From: RYN-124 sp033851845
GTDB taxonomy: Bacteria > Actinomycetota > Actinomycetes > Mycobacteriales > SCTD01
DNA length: 12,961 nt
Assembly (NCBI GenBank): GCA_033851845.1
Contig: JAWWOH010000070.1
Location: 1-12,961, forward strand
Reading direction: 5' to 3'
In this document: positions 6,688-12,961 of the stretch, in pieces
Layout of the letters: every line of letters starts with the position of its first letter
Numbering within the stretch: the stretch's first letter is position 1
Position numbers and translations under genes: made by a program
Notes under the pieces: generated by a model
What the model was told of the DNA's origin: nothing
Database searches by the model: none
What the model saw: the letters and a program-made list of their open reading frames with translations, nothing else

Positions 6688-7158
6688 ATGGTCGCGGCGG
6701 ACATCCCGGCCTGCGTCGCGGTCCTGCGGGGCCACGGGCCCGGCCATGACGTCGACGAATGGCTGGCCCGCTTTCAGCGAGACGTCGACAGTTCCGAGAA
6801 GCACCCCGTCGTGGCAGCTCTCGCTGGCGCCATCGTCGGCTATGCGCGCACGATGCCGTTCGAGGTCGAGCCCGGGTGGCCGGCGAACGTCGCGCCGGCG
6901 GGCTACTACCTACTCGGCCTCGTCGTCGATCTGCAGCACCGGCGACGCGGCATCGGCACGCTGCTGACGACGGAGCGGCTGCGGTGGCTGCAGGGGCGCG
7001 CGGTTGAGGTCTGGTACTACACGCACCGCACCAACACCGCGTCACAGCACATGCACGAGCAGCTCGGCTTCGCCCGGGTGACCGACGACTTCTGGTTCCC
7101 TGGCATGGGGGACGACCACGGTGAGGTCCTCTACCGGCTACCGCTCAGCCCGGCATGA
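6688..7158 (+). CDS. GNAT family N-acetyltransferase
   Basis: A GCN5-related acetyltransferase using acetyl-CoA; the acceptor is unknown. With the ATG at 6688 it has 156 residues. The CoA-binding motif A is VVDLQHRRRGIGTLLTTERL, with R85-x-x-G88-x-G90, and a later TNTASQHMHEQLGF is the usual C-terminal helix and strand. The true start is uncertain: the first beta strand of the fold looks like LTEVVVRRM, which lies upstream of this ATG. The only in-frame codon that would include it is CTG at 6664, which overlaps the DUF3027 stop (CTGA). No ATG, GTG or TTG start lies between that point and well inside the DUF3027 gene. Translational coupling to DUF3027 fits either choice. It is probably the last gene of the cold-shock run and converges on the aldehyde dehydrogenase gene. 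Confidence 0.8.
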   Translation: MVAADIPACVAVLRGHGPGHDVDEWLARFQRDVDSSEKHPVVAALAGAIVGYARTMPFEVEPGWPANVAPAGYYLLGLVVDLQHRRRGIGTLLTTERLRWLQGRAVEVWYYTHRTNTASQHMHEQLGFARVTDDFWFPGMGDDHGEVLYRLPLSPA

Positions 7159-7160
7159 CC

Positions 7161-7196
7161 GGTCGTCGCGAATTGCGGTGGCCGCCGCCGATGACC
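7161..7196 (+). terminator. Possible hairpin between convergent GNAT and aldehyde dehydrogenase genes
   Basis: GGTCGTCG (7161-7168) can pair with CGATGACC (7189-7196) with one G-U wobble, and the loop holds a small GCGG/CCGC hairpin. It begins two bases after the GNAT stop and is followed by a pyrimidine-rich TCCTTCCT rather than a clean T-tract. The rest of the 97-bp convergent gap shows nothing else I can support. Confidence 0.28.
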
Positions 7197-7255
7197 GTCC
7201 TTCCTCGACCTGACGGGGCGCCGGCGTACGAGAAGTGCCTTTCGGAGCTCGGTTG

Positions 7256-8686
7256 TCAGAGCTGGATCGACGTGATCGCGGTGAACTCCTCGATGCCCAG
7301 CGGCCCGAGCTCGCGGCCGTAGCCCGATTGGCCAAAGCCGCCGAACGGAGCGGTCGGGTTGAAGGTGCCGCCGTTGACGCCGACCTGCCCGGTGCGCAGC
7401 CGGCGCGCCACCCGCATCGCCCGATCGCGATCCGCCGCCCACACCGCCCCGGACAGGCCGTACGGCGTGCCGTTGGCGATCCGGATTGCTGCCTCGTCGC
7501 CGCCGTCGTACGGGACAACGGTGAGCACGGGCCCGAAGACCTCCTCCTGCTCGATGATCGAGCCGGGCTGCGCGACGAGCACGGTCGGCTTGACGAAGAA
7601 GCCCTTGGGCAGGTGCTCCGGTTGCTCGGGGCCGCCGGCGACCAACGTAGCGCCGTCGGCGATCGCCGCCGTGATGTAGCCGCGCACCCGCTCCTGCTGG
7701 ATCTTCGACACGAGCGGGCCCTGCTGGGTGGCGGGGTCGAGCGGATCGCCCATCGCGGCGAACTGCGCGAAGACCTCGAGGTTGCCGACGACTTCGTCGA
7801 GCTGGCCGGACGGGACAAGCAGACGGGTCAGCGCCGAGCAGGTCTGGCCGGAGTTGATGAGGCAGCCGGTCAGCGACCCGACGATCGCGTTGGCCAGCGT
7901 CTCGCCGGACAGGTCGTCGAGGAGGATCGACGCCGACTTGCCGCCGAGCTCGAGCGACGTGCGCTTCGGCCCGGCAGCCGCCAGCTCGGCAACCCGACGG
8001 CCGGCCCGCGTCGAGCCGGTGAAGGAGACCATGTCGACGTACGGGTGAGACGCGATGGCCTCACCGACGACGGGACCCACGCCCGGCACGAGGTTGAAGA
8101 CGCCGGGCGGAAGTCCGACGGAGTCGATGACCTCGGCCAGGATGTATGCGACCCCCGGTACCAGCTCCGACGGCTTCACGACCACTGAGCAACCGGCGAC
8201 CAGCGCAGGTGCGACCTTCGCGGCGATCTGATGGAGCGGGTAGTTCCAGGGCGTGATCGCGCCGACGACGCCCACCGGTTGACGGACCAGCAGGGAGTTG
8301 CCCGATCGCACCTCCCACTCGACGTCATCGACCAGGTCCTCCATCGAGGCGAACGTGATGAGCGGCAGGCCGGCCTGGACCATCACCGCGATCTGCCATG
8401 GCGCGCCCATCTCGGTCGCCGCCGACAGCGCGATCTCCTGCTGCCGGGCCTGGAGGCCCTCCGCGATCCGGGTGCAGGCCTTGACCCGGTCGCTCAGCGA
8501 CGTCTGCGACCACTCCTCGAAGCCGCGGCGCGCGGCGCGGGCGGCCTTGTCGACGTCGTCCGGCGTGCCCTCCGGGACCGCGCCGATGACCTCTTCGGTG
8601 AACGGGTTGGTGACAGGGAGCGTGCCCGTGCCCGAAGAGCGCACCCATGCACCGTCGATGTAGATCAGGTCGCGGGTGCTCGTCAC
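7256..8686 (-). CDS. NAD(P)-dependent aldehyde dehydrogenase
   Basis: A 476-residue cytosolic enzyme of the aldehyde dehydrogenase superfamily, oxidising an aldehyde to the carboxylate. Hallmarks: GAITPWNYPL with the oxyanion Asn, VVKPSE for cofactor binding, FTGSTRAG, the general-base Glu in LELGGK (E246), the catalytic Cys in NSGQTC (C283), and EEVFGPVL near the C terminus. The E-to-C interval is 37 residues, about three longer than the usual 34. The length is standard and no motif is missing. The GTG at 8686 overlaps the stop of the oxidase gene (GTGA) and has GAGGAG 6 nt upstream, so the two are translationally coupled. As partner of the alcohol oxidase it should act on the aldehyde that enzyme makes; the chain length of the substrate cannot be read from the sequence. 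Confidence 0.93.
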   Translation of the reverse strand: MTSTRDLIYIDGAWVRSSGTGTLPVTNPFTEEVIGAVPEGTPDDVDKAARAARRGFEEWSQTSLSDRVKACTRIAEGLQARQQEIALSAATEMGAPWQIAVMVQAGLPLITFASMEDLVDDVEWEVRSGNSLLVRQPVGVVGAITPWNYPLHQIAAKVAPALVAGCSVVVKPSELVPGVAYILAEVIDSVGLPPGVFNLVPGVGPVVGEAIASHPYVDMVSFTGSTRAGRRVAELAAAGPKRTSLELGGKSASILLDDLSGETLANAIVGSLTGCLINSGQTCSALTRLLVPSGQLDEVVGNLEVFAQFAAMGDPLDPATQQGPLVSKIQQERVRGYITAAIADGATLVAGGPEQPEHLPKGFFVKPTVLVAQPGSIIEQEEVFGPVLTVVPYDGGDEAAIRIANGTPYGLSGAVWAADRDRAMRVARRLRTGQVGVNGGTFNPTAPFGGFGQSGYGRELGPLGIEEFTAITSIQL

Positions 8687-10635
8687 GCCATGCTCCTCAG
8701 GATGTTCTCGGCCGTGCGGTGCGCGAGGGCCATGCAGGTCAGCATCGGGTTGGCGCCGGACGGCGTCGGGAAGGCGCTGGTGTCGCCGATCCAGACGCCC
8801 TTCACGTCGTGCAGCTCGCCACTCGGATCGGCCACCGACGTCGCGGGGTCGGCGCCCATCCGCGCGGACCCCATCTGGTGCGCGCTCCCGAGCGCGATCC
8901 CGCCGGCGCCGATCGGCATCGCGTAGAGCAGGTCCAGCCACTTCTCCAGATCGTCACCACGGGTGAAGCCGGGCGCGAACGGCGTGTTGAGCCACAGCTC
9001 TTGCGCACCCGCGGCGAGGTGCAGCTCCGCGAGGACCCGCAAGCCCTTGCGGATCTGCTCCTGGTCGCGAGCGTCGTCGACCGCGTAGTGATGCAACGCC
9101 TCGCCGTGCTCGTCGAGCGTCACCTCGCCTCCGCCGTGGTCGCGGGTGATGAACAGCAGGTCGCACATCCGCGCGAAGTTCGCCATCAGCTCCTTGTGCG
9201 CCTTGCCGTTGGTCAGCGCGAGCTGGAACGCGAACACGCCGGGGTAGTAGTGCGACCCCTCGACCAGCAGTCCGTAGCCGTCGCCGAGGTCGCGGAACTC
9301 GTCCATGACCGCTGCTTGCGGCGGCCCCCACCAGGCGCGTTGGTCCTCCTCGTAGACGCCGAACATGCCGCTCGACGGGTGCAGTCGCAGGTGCTTGCCG
9401 GCTGCCGGTCCGCCGATGCCGGAGCGCAGCAGGACGGCCGGCGTCTCGAGGGCGCCGGCCGCGACCACGACGTGCTTCGCATGCACTGTCACGGTGCGCG
9501 TCGTCATCGTCAGCGGATCGGTGTAGACAGCCTCGACACCCGTCGCCCGACCCCCGTCGTACAAGACCCGCATTGCCTTGGTGCTGCACAGGATGCGTGC
9601 GCCCGCGTCGTACGCATCGCGCAGGTAGGTGACGAGCGTGCCCTGCTTCGCACCGGTCACGTCGCCGAACTGCGTATAGCCCGCGAGGTCGGGCTGGTGC
9701 TTCGCCGGGTCGATGTTGAGCGTCGCCGTCTCGCAGGACCAGCCCAGTGCCTTGGCGCCCTCGACCATCCGCTGGTGCGGTCCGTTGAGATCGGAGCACT
9801 GGTCGTTGGCGCTGATCCGCGTGGACACGGCGTCGATGTGCCGGTCGAAGTCGGTGGCGACGTCGGACAGCCCGAAGTCGTCGGCCCACTCCTGCAGTAC
9901 GGCGGATGCCGGGCGGACGCAGTTCTGCCAGTTGATGGTCGTGCCGCCGCCCAGCGTGTAACCCGCGAGCAGGCCGACGTTGCTGTCGGCGGTCAGGGCG
10001 ACGCCGTTCTTGTACATCCGCGCCATTCCGGCAGTGAGCTCGAGCTGGTCGAAGTCCCGCTCGCTGCTCGCGCCGCCGGCCTCGAGCACGACGACGTCCT
10101 TGCCAGCGGCTGCGACGACGCCCGCGATGGTTCCGCCGCCGGCACCCGATCCGATCACGACCACATCGGTCTCGAGCACCTCGCCGTCGGTCGGGACGTA
10201 CGGCGTGATGTAGGGCTCGTCGGTCGGCGGCGCGACCTGCGGGCCGGGGTAGCCGTACTGCGTCCAGAACGGGTTCTTCCCGTCCGCATCGGGGATCGTG
10301 TTCGCGAACAGGCAGGCGGCTCCGCGCAGGGTCTGTACGGCGACGAGTGCCTCCGGCGCGAGTGCGGACGCACTCGCGAGGATCGCTTCGCGGGCCGCGC
10401 GCTTCTGGTGCTGCATGCCGAGCATCGCCATGCCATCGAGCAGCTGCTGGATGCCGAGGAAGTCGGCCTCCGTCAGCACCGTGCCGAGGAACAGCTCGAC
10501 GAAGTCGTGGGCGCCGGTCGCGCTTCCCGGGGTGGACCAGTAGCCGTGCGGGTCGTCCTCGACGTCCAGCGCTGGGACCGCCGTGTCGACGATGGCCCGC
10601 AGGACCTCGCGCTGAACAGGGGTGAGCTCGGGCAC
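8683..10635 (-). CDS. GMC-family flavoprotein alcohol oxidase, long-chain fatty alcohol oxidase type
   Basis: A 650-residue FAD-dependent glucose-methanol-choline oxidoreductase. Residues 1 to about 150 form a helical N-terminal region, as in the long-chain fatty alcohol oxidase (FAO) branch. The FAD dinucleotide-binding motif is VVIGSGAGGG (G162, G164, G167) with VVVLEAGG at the end of the fold. LLAGYTLGGGTTINWQNCVRP and VVAAGALETPAVLLRSG are the GMC signatures. GSAHQMGSARMG (H586) and PTPSGANPMLTCMALA form the C-terminal active-site region typical of FAO-type members. It probably oxidises a primary alcohol to the aldehyde, reducing O2 or another acceptor; the substrate is inferred. The GTG at 10635 has GGAGG 5 nt upstream, better than the in-frame ATG at 10671, which falls in a strong palindrome. 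No signal peptide is seen. The aldehyde dehydrogenase gene follows with a 4-bp overlap. Confidence 0.9.
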   Translation of the reverse strand: MPELTPVQREVLRAIVDTAVPALDVEDDPHGYWSTPGSATGAHDFVELFLGTVLTEADFLGIQQLLDGMAMLGMQHQKRAAREAILASASALAPEALVAVQTLRGAACLFANTIPDADGKNPFWTQYGYPGPQVAPPTDEPYITPYVPTDGEVLETDVVVIGSGAGGGTIAGVVAAAGKDVVVLEAGGASSERDFDQLELTAGMARMYKNGVALTADSNVGLLAGYTLGGGTTINWQNCVRPASAVLQEWADDFGLSDVATDFDRHIDAVSTRISANDQCSDLNGPHQRMVEGAKALGWSCETATLNIDPAKHQPDLAGYTQFGDVTGAKQGTLVTYLRDAYDAGARILCSTKAMRVLYDGGRATGVEAVYTDPLTMTTRTVTVHAKHVVVAAGALETPAVLLRSGIGGPAAGKHLRLHPSSGMFGVYEEDQRAWWGPPQAAVMDEFRDLGDGYGLLVEGSHYYPGVFAFQLALTNGKAHKELMANFARMCDLLFITRDHGGGEVTLDEHGEALHHYAVDDARDQEQIRKGLRVLAELHLAAGAQELWLNTPFAPGFTRGDDLEKWLDLLYAMPIGAGGIALGSAHQMGSARMGADPATSVADPSGELHDVKGVWIGDTSAFPTPSGANPMLTCMALAHRTAENILRSMA

Positions 10636-10647
10636 GCGAACCTCCGG

Positions 10648-10688
10648 GAGTCGACCCGCGCAGCGTCGCATGCGGCGCTGCGCGACTC
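10648..10688. repeat. Near-perfect 28-bp palindrome with outer arms, between DUF2530 and the alcohol oxidase
   Basis: The core 10657-10684 has arms CGCGCAGCG and CGCTGCGCG around a central CGCATGCG that is itself palindromic; only one opposed pair (10666/10675) departs from symmetry. Outer GAGT (10648-10651) and ACTC (10685-10688) add four more pairs with a 5-nt bulge (CGACC) on one side. On the minus strand it begins in the DUF2530 stop codon and ends just before the GGAGG of the oxidase. No T-tract follows. It could be an attenuator, an RNA-processing site, a translation-control hairpin or a protein-binding site. Confidence 0.75.
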
Positions 10689-10938
10689 AACCGAGGTTCG
10701 CCGCTCCGGCGTCTCGTGCGATGGCGTCGCGGCGGCGGCGGCAGTAGCGCACGCCGACCAGCCCCAAGGCGGCGCCGACCCCGCACATCGCGATCCACCA
10801 CGCGTGCACGTCGGCGCCGGCAAGACGGGCGACGACCAGTGCGACGCAGGCGACGGCCCACGCCGCGGTCCCGCCGGCGACGATGGCCACGTCGTTGGTC
10901 TCCAGCGGCGGCGGATCGGGTCTGCGCTCGCGGGCCAT
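10687..10938 (-). CDS. DUF2530 family small membrane protein
   Basis: An 83-residue protein with two predicted membrane helices (about residues 17-39 and 46-65), a Pro-rich charged N terminus with RPDPPPLETND, and a basic cytoplasmic end RYCRRRRD. The RPDPPPLE start and the GVRYCRRRR end are what I recognise as DUF2530, an actinobacterial family of unknown function often found beside an NCS2 permease and a MarR regulator, as here. The function is not known; no catalytic residues are evident. The ATG at 10938 has no ribosome binding site but lies 7 nt after a TAACCT hexamer. It is divergent from the permease gene by 65 bp and is followed after 51 bp by the oxidase gene, from which it is separated by a strong palindrome. 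Confidence 0.83.
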   Translation of the reverse strand: MARERRPDPPPLETNDVAIVAGGTAAWAVACVALVVARLAGADVHAWWIAMCGVGAALGLVGVRYCRRRRDAIARDAGAANLG

Positions 10939-10945
10939 GACGAGC

Positions 10946-10951
10946 AGGTTA
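10946..10951 (-). promoter_or_regulatory. Candidate -10 box of a leaderless promoter for DUF2530
   Basis: On the minus strand TAACCT (TANNNT) ends 7 nt before the ATG at 10938. No -35 box is convincing. It abuts the inverted repeat at 10951-10965. Confidence 0.45.
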
Positions 10952-10965
10952 CGCGCGGCGCGCGT
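10951..10965. repeat. Inverted repeat in the divergent DUF2530/permease spacer
   Basis: ACGCGC and GCGCGT are perfect 6-bp arms around GGC, lying directly upstream of the DUF2530 -10 box and about 40 bp before the permease start. It could be an operator for the divergent pair. The simple CG-rich composition makes chance plausible. Confidence 0.3.
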
Positions 10966-11003
10966 CCAGCACTGCCTGCTCCACCTCTGGCACCCTCGGC
11001 GCC

Positions 11004-12473
<1,470 letters not shown>

Positions 12474-12480
12474 CCCGCCA

Positions 12481-12549
12481 CCCCCTCCCGTTGCGTCCGA
12501 CTCGGCGGTCGCCGGAGCGACCACTCCGTCGGACGCAATGCGGGGGAGG
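12481..12549 (+). terminator. Compound hairpin after the permease, probable terminator
   Basis: Perfect 11-bp arms TTGCGTCCGAC (12491-12501) and GTCGGACGCAA (12528-12538) enclose a second perfect hairpin, GGTCGC (12507-12512) and GCGACC (12517-12522) with a CGGA loop. Outside, the C-rich run at 12481-12490 can pair with the G-rich run at 12541-12549 with a few mismatches. A short GTTTCGTT follows. It starts 8 bp after the permease stop and ends before the MarR promoter, so termination of the permease message is the simplest reading. An alternative inner pairing, CGGAG with CTCCG, is also possible. Confidence 0.6.
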
Positions 12550-12552
12550 TTT

Positions 12553-12582
12553 CGTTAGCGCGGGTAATGAGTTATGCTAACG
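12553..12582. promoter_or_regulatory. Inverted repeat over the MarR promoter, probable autoregulatory operator
   Basis: CGTTAGC (12553-12559) and GCTAACG (12576-12582) are perfect 7-bp arms with a 16-bp spacer. The right arm overlaps the candidate -10 box and the left arm the -35 region, so a bound dimer would block transcription. MarR proteins commonly repress their own genes from such sites; that it is bound by this protein is inference. The locally AT-richer spacer stands out from the surrounding DNA. Confidence 0.55.
12573..12578 (+). promoter_or_regulatory. Candidate -10 box of a leaderless MarR promoter
   Basis: TATGCT is a good -10 match and ends 6 nt before the ATG at 12585, which would make the message leaderless. 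No Shine-Dalgarno sequence precedes the ATG, and no strong -35 box is seen (TTCGTT at 12551-12556 at best). Confidence 0.55.
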
Positions 12583-12584
12583 AC

Positions 12585-12961
12585 ATGCCGACCGCGACTC
12601 AGACCGCACTCGCCAGCACACTGCGGCTGTCGGTCATGCGGTTGGCCCGGCGGATGCGGGCCCAGCGGGCCGACACGATGCTCACGCTGTCGCAGCTCGC
12701 GGCGCTCGCGACCCTGGACCGGCACGGAGCGCTGAGCCCCGGCGAGCTCGCGGCCCACGAGAAGATCTCGCCGCCGTCGATGACCCGACTGCTCGGCGTC
12801 CTCGAAAGCGAGGGCCTCGTCGTACGCACCGCCCACCCGACGGATCGACGGCAGGTGACCCTCGCAGTCAGCCGGACCGGGCAGGAGCTGCTCAAGGAGG
12901 ACCGTCGCCGGCGCGATGTCTGGCTCGCCCAGCGGCTCGAGGACCTCGACGCCGACGAGCT
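12585..12961 (+). CDS. MarR family transcriptional regulator (partial, 3' end off window)
   Basis: The first 125 residues of a winged helix-turn-helix regulator, typically about 140-160 residues long. After an N-terminal dimerisation helix (LRLSVMRLARRMRAQ), the DNA-binding domain reads LTLSQLAALATLDRHGALSPGELAAHEKISPPSMTRLLGVLESEGLVVRTAHPTDRRQVTLAVSRTGQELL: SPPSMTRLLGVLE is the recognition helix, and HPTDRRQVTL with D87, R88 and R89 is the conserved wing. The ATG at 12585 is fixed by the leaderless promoter spacing. The inverted repeat over its promoter suggests autoregulation. Candidate targets are itself and the neighbouring permease, but the permease promoter does not carry an obvious copy of the repeat. 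The ligand is unknown. Confidence 0.92.
   Translation, partial: MPTATQTALASTLRLSVMRLARRMRAQRADTMLTLSQLAALATLDRHGALSPGELAAHEKISPPSMTRLLGVLESEGLVVRTAHPTDRRQVTLAVSRTGQELLKEDRRRRDVWLAQRLEDLDADE

Noticed and set aside
7159..7255. Small gene in the convergent gap between GNAT and aldehyde dehydrogenase
   Set aside because: No open frame with a plausible start and ribosome binding site fits; only a weak hairpin is present.
10636..10671. ATG at 10671 as start of the alcohol oxidase
   Set aside because: It lies in the centre of the palindrome and has no ribosome binding site; GTG 10635 has GGAGG 5 nt upstream.

Overview
The window is gene-dense and GC-rich, with strong G/C preference at third codon positions and frequent GTG starts. 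It carries families typical of Actinomycetota: a Ssl2-like helicase-associated protein, a CspB-type cold-shock protein with a C-terminal extension, a DUF3027 protein, a DUF2530 protein and a MarR regulator beside an NCS2 permease. It reads as ordinary chromosome. I see no transposase, integrase, tRNA, rRNA or CRISPR array. From memory, the order helicase-associated gene, cold-shock gene, DUF2530-like gene, MarR gene resembles the Rv0861c-Rv0880 neighbourhood of Mycobacterium tuberculosis. I cannot place the organism below phylum.

Layout. (1) 1-556: the 5' part of a helicase-associated gene on the minus strand, and divergent from it a small acidic hypothetical gene. (2) 554-3912: a cell-surface pair read divergently from a 104-bp spacer, a secreted GH25 muramidase (minus) and a secreted alpha/beta-hydrolase with an LPRTG sortase signal (plus). 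(3) 3922-7158: a plus-strand run of a HAD phosphatase fused to a LarE-type sulfur transferase, a cold-shock protein, a DUF3027 protein and a GNAT acetyltransferase, with small gaps or overlaps. (4) 10938-7256, minus strand: DUF2530 membrane protein, a GMC alcohol oxidase of the long-chain fatty alcohol oxidase type, and an aldehyde dehydrogenase overlapping it by 4 bp. The last two would convert alcohol to aldehyde to acid. (5) 11004-12961: an NCS2 purine-type permease, then a MarR regulator cut by the window end.

Expression signals. Several genes lack a Shine-Dalgarno sequence but have a TANNNT hexamer 6-7 nt before the start codon, the spacing expected for leaderless transcripts: the helicase-associated, GH25, HAD-LarE, DUF2530 and MarR genes. 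Others (LPXTG hydrolase, DUF3027, GMC oxidase, aldehyde dehydrogenase) have clear purine-rich ribosome binding sites. Three inverted repeats stand out: a 28-bp near-perfect palindrome between DUF2530 and the oxidase, a compound hairpin after the permease, and a 7-bp-arm repeat over the MarR promoter.

No gene-free stretch exceeds 300 bases; the longest gaps are about 100-110 bp and are covered by the entries. I found no clearly new multi-gene system. The most notable items are the HAD-LarE fusion, the wall-anchored hydrolase architecture and the structured intergenic repeats.
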